Virus record (IMG/VR): IMGVR_UViG_3300037070_006409
Span: 1-64,000 of that record
Origin: a virus
DNA: 64,000 nt
Direction: 5' to 3' (one strand)
A program made the position numbers and the translations under genes. Positions 47,101 to 54,062 of the stretch are shown piece after piece. The notes below the pieces were generated by a model. It saw nothing but the letters and a program-made list of their open reading frames with translations. It was not told the origin of the DNA and did no database searches. The first letter of the stretch is position 1; the number at the start of each line of letters is the position of its first letter.

Positions 47101-47507
47101 GCAGCTCCAGCACAACGAGGCAAAGGACCCAGAAGGAGAGCACTGAGCCGACGGAGCGCGTGGTGCTGGCTGGCTTCGAGCTATCCTCGGAGAAGGTTGC
47201 CGACCTCCTGATCGAAGCCGGCTATGGGCAGACGCCCGACACGCTTGTCGGCGATGACAAAGGCAAGCGCCAGAAGCTGCGCGAGCAGGTTCTCAAGCAG
47301 CTCGCACAGAACGGCAACGGCAAAGTCGAGGTCTTCGCCGAGGTCGGGACGATACGCGGTGCCGACAAACGCAAGGCGATCGAGCAGCACGTCGGCGAGA
47401 ACACCCTCGGTCTCTACCGCGCACCCAACCGCTCCGCCTGGAAGGGCGTCGTGGAGAAGCGCCCCCCGAAACAGACCGCCCCGGAAGTCACCGTCCGCGA
47501 CGACTAG
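47097..47507 (+). CDS. Hypothetical DNA-region protein
   Basis: A 136-residue protein from ATG 47097 (ATGA). A helical segment LSSEKVADLLIEAGYGQTPDTLVGDDKGKRQKLREQVLKQLAQNGNGKVEVF is followed by a beta/alpha end with basic tail. Its stop overlaps a -10 box for the next gene. Confidence 0.55.
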   Translation: MSSSSTTRQRTQKESTEPTERVVLAGFELSSEKVADLLIEAGYGQTPDTLVGDDKGKRQKLREQVLKQLAQNGNGKVEVFAEVGTIRGADKRKAIEQHVGENTLGLYRAPNRSAWKGVVEKRPPKQTAPEVTVRDD

Positions 47508-47510
47508 CCT
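47505..47510 (+). promoter_or_regulatory. -10 box TAGCCT for a leaderless gene
   Basis: TAGCCT includes the preceding stop codon and ends 6 nt before ATG 47517. No ribosome site. Confidence 0.55.
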
Positions 47511-47516
47511 CACTGC

Positions 47517-48320
47517 ATGGCCCCGAAGAAGAAGACGAAGGCTGCCGCCAAGGGCAAGGCGGCGGCCCGGGGCAGGGTGCCAGGGAAGAGCAAAACCCCG
47601 AAAAAACCTGCTCAGAAATCAGCTCGAAAACCTGATCGAAAAGCTGGCAAATCGACCACCGCCGGCAAAGGGAAACCCGACAAGCGCAAGCGCAAGGGAC
47701 CCGCCCGAGGCAAAGCCCGCAAACCCGGCAAGCGCCTCAGCGCGGCGCAGAAAAGCGTCCGCGACACCCTCATGCTCACCCGGAAGATCCAGGGATGGAC
47801 CTGGGAGGAGCTGGCGGCCGAGCACAAGCTCTCGGTCACCGCCGTCCGGGAAGCCGTCGAGAAGAAGCGCAAAAGCCTGCCGAAGCTCCTCGACAAGGAG
47901 GCGGCCGAGATCATCGAGGACTTCGTGCTCGAACTCCAGGTGTCGATCGGCGACTTCGAGAAGATTGCCTCAGCGGCAATGGAGGGCGCCAACCTCCCCG
48001 TCGCCGTCGGCGCCAAGGCCCGCGCCGACGCTGCCCGCGACCAGCTCCGCGAACTGCTCCAGTCCGTCGGCACCCTGCCCCACGACCTCGGCACCCTCAC
48101 CTGGGTCATTGACATCCGCGCTGTCGTGGTAGAGATCAACGGTGCGGTGGAGGGGTTCGCCGAGTCGATGCGCGCCCTCGGCCTGCCCAAGGACAAGCAG
48201 CAGCAGATGGACGAAGGTGTGGCGAGGGTCGTCGGCCGTCTGGACGAGATCGCCACGAGTCCCCAGACTGTTACTTCAAGCACCACCGAGAACGGAGGAG
48301 ATCCCGATGGGACCCAATGA
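47517..48320 (+). CDS. Histone H1-like basic tail fused to a HTH protein
   Basis: A 267-residue protein, leaderless from ATG 47517. Residues 1-72 are a Lys/Ala/Pro/Gly-rich tail (KKKTKAAAKGKAAARGR, KRKRKGPARGKARKPGKR) like histone H1 or HupB tails. Residues 75-110 form a HTH (TRKIQGWTWEELAAEHKLSVTAVREAVEKKR). A helical multimerisation region follows. It could compact or coat DNA. A small terminase-like role is also possible, because HTH plus oligomerisation region is the TerS plan. Confidence 0.6.
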   Translation: MAPKKKTKAAAKGKAAARGRVPGKSKTPKKPAQKSARKPDRKAGKSTTAGKGKPDKRKRKGPARGKARKPGKRLSAAQKSVRDTLMLTRKIQGWTWEELAAEHKLSVTAVREAVEKKRKSLPKLLDKEAAEIIEDFVLELQVSIGDFEKIASAAMEGANLPVAVGAKARADAARDQLRELLQSVGTLPHDLGTLTWVIDIRAVVVEINGAVEGFAESMRALGLPKDKQQQMDEGVARVVGRLDEIATSPQTVTSSTTENGGDPDGTQ

Positions 48321-48465
48321 GGACGAGAAAGCCAAGGAGGGCGAGCGCATCGACCTCGATGAGCACGATCGCCTTGACGAGCGCGAGGGTCAGCTAGGCC
48401 CGCCGCCACCCCGCAAACCGGAAGGCCCGCCCGAGGCCGACGATGAGCGCCCCGCAGCCGCGTAA
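48307..48465 (+). CDS. 52-residue acidic protein
   Basis: A protein from ATG 48307 with GGAGG upstream in the overlap region. It is very acidic and Pro-rich (DEDEKAKEGERIDLDEHDRLDEREG), probably disordered. It could be a DNA mimic or linker. Unknown function. Confidence 0.45.
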   Translation: MGPNEDEKAKEGERIDLDEHDRLDEREGQLGPPPPRKPEGPPEADDERPAAA

Positions 48466-48826
48466 GCGCAAACGCAGCGGTGGACTGCTCGGCAAGATCT
48501 CCGGGCAGTTCACCAACGCGGGCAAGATCGGCGGCTCGATCGACCCGAGCACCCGGCTGATCGACCCGAAAGACGCGATGCTGCTCGGCAACGTCTCCGT
48601 TGCCGAGATGGGTATGGAGCGCGATGGCGGCGGCGAGCTGGTCATCGCGATCGAGCTGCGCGGCAAGATCAACACCACGGGCAAGGAGGTCAACCCGCTG
48701 GTCTTGGCCTCACCCGACGGCGCGGCTCTGCTCGTCGCCCAGATCATCGGCCTGGTTCGCAACGGCCGTACCGGCCCGGAGTTCGACCATGCCCTCGCTG
48801 CTCGGATGGAAGAAGCCATTGACTGA
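48443..48826 (+). CDS. Hypothetical protein with basic N-terminus
   Basis: A 127-residue protein from ATG 48443. A basic start (PQPRKRKRSGG) is followed by beta strands (DAMLLGNVSVAEMGMERDGGGELVIAIELRGKI) and a helix (DGAALLVAQIIGLV). No family recognised. Confidence 0.55.
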   Translation: MSAPQPRKRKRSGGLLGKISGQFTNAGKIGGSIDPSTRLIDPKDAMLLGNVSVAEMGMERDGGGELVIAIELRGKINTTGKEVNPLVLASPDGAALLVAQIIGLVRNGRTGPEFDHALAARMEEAID

Positions 48827-49394
48827 GGGGCGCGCTGAAACGAGCGTGCGGGGACAGCGCGGCCGTGGCATGGGTGGACACGCTGTGCCTAATGGTGGCC
48901 TGAGCAATGAGTGGTATACGCCGCCGGACCTCTTCGGGGCATTGTCGATCGACTTCGACCTCGACCCCTGTCATCCCGCCGAGCGTCTGGCCTGGGTACC
49001 GGCCGCCCGCACCTACTGCCTCGCCGATGACGGTCTTTCACAACCCTGGGATGGGAAGGTGTGGATGAACCCTCCTTATGGGCGAGAGACCGATGCCTGG
49101 TTGGAGCGTTTCGTGGAGCACGGCAATGGCATCGCGCTGATCTTCGCGCGCACCGAGACGGAGTGGTTCCACCGCTCGGCGCTCTCCGTCGAGATGTGGT
49201 GCTTCATTCGTGGCCGCCTCACCTTTGTCCATGCCAACGGCGAGCCGTCGCAGTTCAACGCGGGGGCACCGTCGATGCTCTTGGCAATGGGGCGGGAGTG
49301 CTGTGAGGCCGTGGCTGGCTCTGGCCTCGGCATCACAGTCGGAGTCAACGAGCGGGTTCCGCGGGCGCAGGCAACGATCTGGAGCCTCCGGTGA
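48789..49394 (+). CDS. DNA N6-adenine methyltransferase (phage Dam type)
   Basis: A 201-residue protein (ATG 48789; ATG 48870 is also possible and begins just before the conserved domain). Conserved pieces: SNEWYTPPDLFGAL, DFDLDPCHPAER, LADDGLSQPWDGKVWMNPPYGRETDAWLERF (catalytic N-P-P-Y), and GIALIFARTETEWFHR. It is the small phage Dam-like family. It methylates adenine in phage DNA, probably against host restriction. No cognate nuclease lies beside it, apart from the MmcB-like protein. Confidence 0.85.
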   Translation: MPSLLGWKKPLTEGRAETSVRGQRGRGMGGHAVPNGGLSNEWYTPPDLFGALSIDFDLDPCHPAERLAWVPAARTYCLADDGLSQPWDGKVWMNPPYGRETDAWLERFVEHGNGIALIFARTETEWFHRSALSVEMWCFIRGRLTFVHANGEPSQFNAGAPSMLLAMGRECCEAVAGSGLGITVGVNERVPRAQATIWSLR

Positions 49395-49888
49395 CGGACG
49401 AGATCACCGGAGGTCTCCGCCGCCGCCTCGAACGCCGCACGATCAGTCCGGAAGGGCAGGGCCAGCGCACCTTCCTCTTCTTCGAGGTGGCGATCAACGG
49501 GCGCCGCGCTGACGCAATCTCGCTAGAGCTGTGGCGCTCTCGCGGGCACCTGATCCAAGGCTACGAGATTAAGGCCTCGCGCGCCGACTGGCTCAACGAG
49601 CTGCGCGATCCCGAGAAGGCCGTCCCAGCCTGCTCGGTCTGCGATCGCTTCTGGCTCGTGACCCCGCCTGACATCGTGCGCGAGGGCGAGGTCCCCGAGC
49701 ATTGGGGACACCTCGTCGCCGAGCCGACCGGCTATCTGCGGCCCTTCCGCGTCGCCAAGAAGGCCCCGGAGCTGTCCGCCCTCCTCGACCGCTCCTTCTT
49801 CCTCACCCTGATGAAGCTCGCTTGGTATGACGGCGCAGGCCGCCCCGAGATCGCCCTCGATCGACCGAAAGGACTGATCCCCCGATGA
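49391..49888 (+). CDS. MmcB-like PD-(D/E)XK nuclease
   Basis: A 165-residue protein from GTG 49391, overlapping the methyltransferase stop. Signature: GRRADAISLELWRSRGHLIQGYEIKASRADWLNELRDPEKA, then CDRFWLVTPPDIVREGEVPEHWGHLV. Asp in RADA and Glu/Lys in YEIK are the probable catalytic set. The MmcB family is linked with DNA repair. Pairing with a methyltransferase is suggestive of modification-dependent processing but not proven. Confidence 0.75.
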   Translation: MTDEITGGLRRRLERRTISPEGQGQRTFLFFEVAINGRRADAISLELWRSRGHLIQGYEIKASRADWLNELRDPEKAVPACSVCDRFWLVTPPDIVREGEVPEHWGHLVAEPTGYLRPFRVAKKAPELSALLDRSFFLTLMKLAWYDGAGRPEIALDRPKGLIPR

Positions 49889-50325
49889 CGCACAACACCC
49901 AGGGCAAGGGGAGGGTCTATCTGCTAAGCGATGAGTTCCGCCCGTTCTCCAATGGCGAGGAATTCCGCCAGTGGCTCGCCCAGAACTGTGAGCGCGGGCA
50001 CAAAGGTTGCCGCCGCTACAACCCGGAGGCGAGCAGTTCACGGCACGGCTGCCCGATAGAGGTCGCGCTTGCCAAGGCCTCCATCTCAGACGGCACGATC
50101 CCGGCTCGCACCGCACTTCGGGGCGGCTTCCTCGAAGCGGGAGCCAATGGTCAACTGGTCCAGCCCGACGAGCCATCTGGAGAGTGCCCGGAGTACAAGG
50201 GCTATGACGAGTCCGATGACAGGCCCCGCCGTGGCCCTCGCCCGCCTGCCGGCCAGGAAGACCTACTCGACCCGCGCAACGCTCCCACGCATGCCCCCTC
50301 AACACAGGGGGTATCGGGGCGATGA
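49885..50325 (+). CDS. Hypothetical Cys-containing protein
   Basis: A 146-residue protein from ATG 49885 (ATGA). FRPFSNGEEFRQWLAQNCERGHKGCRRYN, then HGCPIEVALAKASISDGTIPARTAL and SGECPEYKGYDESDD form a recurrent phage pattern with conserved Cys residues. Function unknown. It ends the transcription unit. Confidence 0.6.
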   Translation: MTHNTQGKGRVYLLSDEFRPFSNGEEFRQWLAQNCERGHKGCRRYNPEASSSRHGCPIEVALAKASISDGTIPARTALRGGFLEAGANGQLVQPDEPSGECPEYKGYDESDDRPRRGPRPPAGQEDLLDPRNAPTHAPSTQGVSGR

Positions 50326-50334
50326 TCCTATAGC

Positions 50335-50349
50335 GGTAAGCTTCTTACC
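50335..50349. promoter_or_regulatory. Palindromic operator GGTAAGCTTCTTACC
   Basis: Same 6-bp arms as 33943-33957, ending 19 nt upstream of the -10 box at 50369. It covers the expected -35 region of this promoter, so a bound protein would control it. Confidence 0.6.
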
Positions 50350-50368
50350 AACCTGCCTCGATTTGTGT

Positions 50369-50417
50369 TAGGCTGCCCCCAGCACCACCCGAACCCGACT
50401 TCCTGATGGAGGCGAAG
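50369..50417 (+). promoter_or_regulatory. Promoter and leader-box UTR
   Basis: TAGGCT (50369-50374), then 8 nt, then CACCACCCGA (50383-50392) followed by ACCCGACTTCC, TGATGGAGGCGAAG and ATG 50418. It closely matches the leader at 59106-59150. Confidence 0.7.
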
Positions 50418-50453
50418 ATGACTACGATTTCTCGCGAACACGACGGCAGCTAG
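50418..50453 (+). CDS. 11-residue leader peptide or truncated gene start
   Basis: ATG 50418 has the full leader-box UTR and GGAGG site, yet encodes only MTTISREHDGS before TAG. Four bases later a LAGLIDADG gene begins. Either it is a leader peptide, or the homing gene has landed just after the start of a gene whose remainder is now lost or detached. Confidence 0.4.
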   Translation: MTTISREHDGS

Positions 50454-50457
50454 CCTG

Positions 50458-50964
50458 ATGGCCGAAGGCAGCATCTACCTCGCCCGCGGTCTCCAGCTCG
50501 ACCCCGACTACATCGGCGGCGGTACCTTTGCCGAGCTGGTCTGGGCGGCGGGTCTTTTCGAGGGCGAGGGCACGATCACGATTGCCCGGCGCGGACAGGA
50601 CGACACCTATCGCCTTCTCGTGCTCGTCTCGAACACGGACGAGGAGATCATTGACTTCTTTCACGACCGCTGGGGCGGGTGGAAGCAGCCCGCATATGGG
50701 CACCGACCGGGCCGTCGGCCAGCATGGAACTGGTCGGCGGCTGGACCGACAGCCGAGGTGTTTCTCCGAGGGATCGAACCGTTCGTGCGGTGCCACCGCG
50801 TGCGCGAGAAGCTCGACATCGGCATCGACCTGCGGGCGAACCAGTCACGGTCGAAGGCGATCCAGCAGATGCCCGGATACAGAGAGGTTCAGCGCGAGTT
50901 GTACGCCGAAATGCAGGTGCTCAACCGGCGCGGCGTGCCCGTGCTCTTCCTGGAGGGACGCTGA
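50458..50964 (+). CDS. LAGLIDADG homing endonuclease
   Basis: A 168-residue protein from ATG 50458. LAGLIDADG motif in VWAAGLFEGEGTITIARRG, followed by RLLVLVSNTDEEIIDFFHDRWGG and a WNWSAAGPTAEVFLRGIEPFVRCHRVREKLDIGI region as in single-motif homing enzymes. A C-terminal helix follows. Its stop overlaps the next ATG. It has captured a phage promoter with leader. Confidence 0.85.
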   Translation: MAEGSIYLARGLQLDPDYIGGGTFAELVWAAGLFEGEGTITIARRGQDDTYRLLVLVSNTDEEIIDFFHDRWGGWKQPAYGHRPGRRPAWNWSAAGPTAEVFLRGIEPFVRCHRVREKLDIGIDLRANQSRSKAIQQMPGYREVQRELYAEMQVLNRRGVPVLFLEGR

Positions 50965-51245
50965 TGGCGCCGATGTTCGCCATCGACAGGGAGATGACCG
51001 GGGGCGCCCCGGTTCGGGTTCACCTAGAGACGATCCCCACGGTCGGCCGCCGAGAAACCCCGGGCAAGAAGCAGCGGTGGGTCGCCGAGGTCGGGAAGCC
51101 ATCGGATACTTGGTCCCTCATCGGCCGTGGACGCACGATCAAGGACGCCATCGCCAACCTCGGGCCGCGGGCCTACGAGATGGACTTTGACTCGATCGCG
51201 TGGAGGACTAGGCACATGATCGGCTTGGGGGGCGACGATGCCTGA
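50964..51245 (+). CDS. Hypothetical protein
   Basis: A 93-residue protein from ATG 50964 (TGATG). It reads PVRVHLETIPTVGRRETPGKKQRWVAEVGKPSDTWSLIGRGRTIKDAIANLGPRAYEM, a small alpha/beta unit resembling HicB-like or DUF folds. No firm assignment. Confidence 0.55.
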   Translation: MAPMFAIDREMTGGAPVRVHLETIPTVGRRETPGKKQRWVAEVGKPSDTWSLIGRGRTIKDAIANLGPRAYEMDFDSIAWRTRHMIGLGGDDA

Positions 51246-51924
51246 TTGGGGACCCGGCTTCAAGCCCGGCACCGACCGGCCAAGCTGCATCCACCACGGC
51301 GAGGAGTTCCTCTCCGGCGGCGTCGATGAGCACGACGTGGGCTACACCGTCTGTCTCGCCTGCGCTGAGGCCGACGGGAGGCTGACGGCGAAGGGCGCCC
51401 GCACGCTGGAGGACCTGCGTGTCAAGGCCCCGATGCCGGCCCTCACGCTGATGCAGCCCTGGGCGACGCTGATCGCCCTCGGCCGCAAGAAGATCGAGAC
51501 CCGCGGTTGGCATCCCCGCGAGAACCCCGGCGTGCTGGCGATCGCCTCCTCCAAGAAGATGATGAGCCGCGCGCACCGCCGCATGGCCTCTGAGCAGGAG
51601 CCATTCCGCTCCGCCCTCGGCGACGCCGAGCTGCCCTCCGGCGTGATCGTCGCCGTCGCCGTGGTGACCGGCTTCGAGCGCACCGAACAGATCAAGGTGA
51701 GCGGCGCCGAGGCCCTCTTCGGCGACTTCTCGCTGGGCCGCTGGGCCTGGCACCTCGGCGAGGTCGTCGCGCTCGATCGACCGATCCACGTCAGCGGCGC
51801 CCGCGGTGTCTGGAAGGTCCCGCGGTACTTCATGGACAACGATGGGCGACCAGGCCCGCTCGTGCGCGCGATCGGCGGCCGCAACGAGTACCGGCGGCTC
51901 TTGAGGTCGGTGCCTGGGCGATGA
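51238..51924 (+). CDS. ASCH-domain protein
   Basis: A 228-residue protein from ATG 51238. A short zinc-like N-terminus (CIHHGEEF, CLACAEADG) precedes the ASCH/PUA-like domain: ALTLMQPWATLIALGRKKIETRGW, then VLAIASSKKMMSRAHRRM, then LPSGVIVAVAVVTGF and LGRWAWHLGEVVALDRPI. ASCH domains bind nucleic acid. In phages they are often near RNA- or DNA-processing genes. Confidence 0.8.
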   Translation: MPDWGPGFKPGTDRPSCIHHGEEFLSGGVDEHDVGYTVCLACAEADGRLTAKGARTLEDLRVKAPMPALTLMQPWATLIALGRKKIETRGWHPRENPGVLAIASSKKMMSRAHRRMASEQEPFRSALGDAELPSGVIVAVAVVTGFERTEQIKVSGAEALFGDFSLGRWAWHLGEVVALDRPIHVSGARGVWKVPRYFMDNDGRPGPLVRAIGGRNEYRRLLRSVPGR

Positions 51925-52088
51925 CGCGCCCGCTCTTCGACCTGCTCGCCGACGCCGAAGCCCGCCGGGCCAAGCATCGCCGCGACCTCACCCAGCTCCG
52001 TATACGGGAGGCCACCAAACAGTCCGACGCCGCCAAGCGCCAGCGCCGCTCCCGCGCCCGCAGGAAAGCAGTGCTCCGACAGTCATGA
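51921..52088 (+). CDS. 55-residue Arg-rich protein
   Basis: A short gene from ATG 51921 (ATGA) to TGA 52088, itself overlapping the next ATG. Very basic (RRAKHRRDL, KRQRRSRARRKAVLRQS), helical. A likely nucleic-acid-binding peptide. Confidence 0.5.
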   Translation: MTRPLFDLLADAEARRAKHRRDLTQLRIREATKQSDAAKRQRRSRARRKAVLRQS

Positions 52089-52618
52089 TGGAAGAGCCAG
52101 CGCGGCTTCGAGAGCGTCCGCATTGGGGGCACTTCCCGATCCCCTTCGTCACCCACGTCGAGGTCGGCGGCCGCCCGGACTTCCGCGTGCACGACGACGA
52201 GCGCCGCTTCGAGTGCGCCCTGCACCGGCTCTGCCAGCTCTGCGGCAAGCCGCTGATCCTGGAGCCGACCGTCTTCGTCGGCCAGCACCCGCAGCGGCTG
52301 ACCTTCGGCGAGCCGCCGATGCACGAGAGCTGCTTCGAGTTCGCCTGGAAGGTATGCCCGTGGCTGGCCGGCGCCGGCTGGTCGGATCGCTGGCGCACCG
52401 AGGCCCGCGACCTGGAGATCCTGCCGTCGCCTCCCGACACCGCCGAGGTGATCGTGCTCTGGGTCAACGGGGCGTCGAGCTGGCGCTGCCAGTCCGACCC
52501 CGAGCGCGAGGGCGGCTGGATCTGGGTGGTCGAGCCGACCTCCTACTGCGGCCCTGCCGCCTCCCCCGCGGTGGTCTGGGCCGAGTGTCGCCGTCGAGAC
52601 GTAGGCTCCTCGGTGTGA
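52085..52618 (+). CDS. Hypothetical phage protein with Cys pairs
   Basis: A 177-residue protein from ATG 52085. RPHWGHFPIPFVTHVEVGGRPDFRVHDDER, CQLCGKPLILEPTVFVG, FGEPPMHESCFEFAWKVCPWL form a recognisable actinophage family with a zinc-like CxxC site. Function unknown. The end of the gene holds the promoter of the next gene. Confidence 0.6.
   Translation: MMEEPARLRERPHWGHFPIPFVTHVEVGGRPDFRVHDDERRFECALHRLCQLCGKPLILEPTVFVGQHPQRLTFGEPPMHESCFEFAWKVCPWLAGAGWSDRWRTEARDLEILPSPPDTAEVIVLWVNGASSWRCQSDPEREGGWIWVVEPTSYCGPAASPAVVWAECRRRDVGSSV
52602..52607 (+). promoter_or_regulatory. -10 box TAGGCT for a leaderless gene
   Basis: TAGGCT inside the end of the preceding gene, 7 nt before GTG 52615. No ribosome site. 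Confidence 0.55.
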
Positions 52619-52980
52619 GCAAACCGCGTACCGCTCTCGTCTCGCTGCGGCTTCCCTGGCTGTACGGGGACAAGGAGCAGTCGCCGAAGCCCGGCTCGAC
52701 GGCGCTGCTCGACGCGGTGCAGCTCCGCGCCATCCGCGGCGTCGTCCGCCGTGCCCGCAAGCTCAAGATGATCTCCGAGGAGGTCGCTGTCCGCGAGCTG
52801 GGCGAAGTCACGAAAGGCCTCGACATCATCGCCGCCGGCCCACTGCGCGACGTTGGGGCCTGGTTCCCACCGGGCGAGTGCGTCCCTCCGCCGCGGCGCG
52901 AGCCGCTCGACCGGCGCCGCCGCAACAAGGCGGCACGGCAGGCGCGCAAGGAGCAGCGTCGGAAGCGGAAGGGGCGATGA
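52615..52980 (+). CDS. Hypothetical basic protein
   Basis: A 121-residue protein from GTG 52615. An ordered N-terminal part (TALVSLRLPWLYGDKEQSPKPGSTALLDAVQLRAIRGVVRRARKLKMISEEVAVREL) is followed by a very basic tail (RRRRNKAARQARKEQRRKRKGR). The leaderless start is favoured because longer in-frame readings overlap the previous gene deeply. Confidence 0.5.
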   Translation: MSKPRTALVSLRLPWLYGDKEQSPKPGSTALLDAVQLRAIRGVVRRARKLKMISEEVAVRELGEVTKGLDIIAAGPLRDVGAWFPPGECVPPPRREPLDRRRRNKAARQARKEQRRKRKGR

Positions 52981-53093
52981 CACAGCCGGCGCCACGCCGA
53001 TCGCTTCGCCAGCGGGCTTCGGCGGGAGCTGAATCCGCAGGGCAGTAGCTTCCAACGCACGGCATGACCTGCTCGCCACTGGAATCCAATTGA

Positions 53094-53315
53094 ATGAACG
53101 GGCAGGACTTGCTACCGCCCCGGTTGCTTCAAGCCGCTGGCCTAATCATGCTGTTTGGCTCCTTCGGATGGTGGGTCTTCTCTGGCAACGAGTCAGCCCT
53201 GCTGGTTGGGGCGGCGCTCTCGCTGATCGGCCTTGGTTCCTATTCGCAGGCCGCTCAGTCCCTCCGTCGGCGGAACGGCAACAACGGAAACGGCAACAAC
53301 GACGGCAATGCGTGA
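53094..53315 (+). CDS. Small two-helix membrane protein
   Basis: A 73-residue protein. Helices at about 10-28 and 32-48 and an Asn/Gly-rich tail (NGNNGNGNNDGNA). A 113-nt gap with a possible TAGCTT box (53046) lies upstream. It is coupled to the next membrane protein by TGATG. Confidence 0.55.
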   Translation: MNGQDLLPPRLLQAAGLIMLFGSFGWWVFSGNESALLVGAALSLIGLGSYSQAAQSLRRRNGNNGNGNNDGNA

Positions 53316-53497
53316 TGACGGACGCGCGAGTCAGAATCAACATCGTCTTGGTCGCAATCGCGGCCTCTTACCTGACGATGGGCGCAGCCAACTCCTCGCT
53401 TGCCTCCTCGCTTTGGTGGGTATACGCGGTCACTTCGGGCGTGCTGGCTTCGGTCAATCTCTGGCTCGCCCACAAGTCACATAGGAAGAGGCGATGA
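53315..53497 (+). CDS. Small two-helix membrane protein
   Basis: A 60-residue protein from ATG 53315. Helices at about 8-25 and 31-50 and a basic tail. The tandem of two small membrane proteins plus a third single-pass protein forms a membrane cluster just before the terminase. It could be a second holin/spanin-like set or a superinfection exclusion function; both are speculation. Confidence 0.55.
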   Translation: MTDARVRINIVLVAIAASYLTMGAANSSLASSLWWVYAVTSGVLASVNLWLAHKSHRKRR

Positions 53498-53979
53498 GCA
53501 GGGAGGAGCTGTCCAAGGGTCCGCTGACGCGCGAGGAGTATGAGGAGCGCCATAAAGCGCTCCAGGATAAGTACGAGACCTTCTCGGGGCGCGTCTACCG
53601 CGCCTTGGCGGTCTTCTTCGTGGGCCTGCTGCTCACCGGAGGGGCAGCCGCCTACCTCATTGGTGAGAACACCCAGCGCACCGAGGAAATCAACGATTCG
53701 CTGGTCGATGGGTGCGCTCAGAATGGCGAGCCTCTTCGAGCTGCGGTGCGTAAGGTCGGCAATGCTCTGATCGAACAGACCCAGCGCAGCATCAACGAGA
53801 GCATCGGCTTCGAGAAGACTGGCCTCATCAAAGAATTTCTCCCCAACTTCACTCCCGAGGAACGTCACGCCTTGGCGGTCAAAAGCCGCGAAAACTATCG
53901 CGAGACTAAGACCGAATTGAGCGAAGCGAAGGCTAAGGTCAAGCCCGTCAATTGCGAGGCGCGTTATCCGTCGAAATAG
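53494..53979 (+). CDS. Single-pass membrane protein with helical ectodomain
   Basis: A 161-residue protein from ATG 53494 (ATGA). A charged N-terminal helix, a transmembrane segment at about 36-57 (LAVFFVGLLLTGGAAAYLIG), and a helical C-terminal part with two Cys. Layout resembles i-spanins, but no o-spanin is seen and an actinobacterial host would not need one. Unknown role. Confidence 0.6.
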   Translation: MSREELSKGPLTREEYEERHKALQDKYETFSGRVYRALAVFFVGLLLTGGAAAYLIGENTQRTEEINDSLVDGCAQNGEPLRAAVRKVGNALIEQTQRSINESIGFEKTGLIKEFLPNFTPEERHALAVKSRENYRETKTELSEAKAKVKPVNCEARYPSK

Positions 53980-54010
53980 CCGAGGGTGGAGTCTCCCCCT
54001 TACGCAGGGC

Positions 54011-54016
54011 TAGGAT
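54011..54016 (+). promoter_or_regulatory. -10 box TAGGAT before terminase leader peptide
   Basis: TAGGAT ends 7 nt before GTG 54024, the usual leaderless spacing in this window. Confidence 0.5.
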
Positions 54017-54023
54017 TTCCCAT

Positions 54024-54062
54024 GTGAAGACCTCGCGCACGGAACGCCCACGATGGCGCTAG
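54024..54062 (+). CDS. 12-residue leaderless leader peptide overlapping terminase start
   Basis: GTG 54024 encodes MKTSRTERPRWR and stops at TAG 54060-54062, so the terminase ATG (54053) lies inside it in another frame. The terminase has no ribosome site of its own. Translation is probably delivered by this peptide, as at the nested scaffold. Confidence 0.4.
   Translation: MKTSRTERPRWR

Noticed and set aside
53494-53979. Spanin call for the single-pass protein before the terminase
   Set aside because: The likely host has no outer membrane and no partner lipoprotein is seen.
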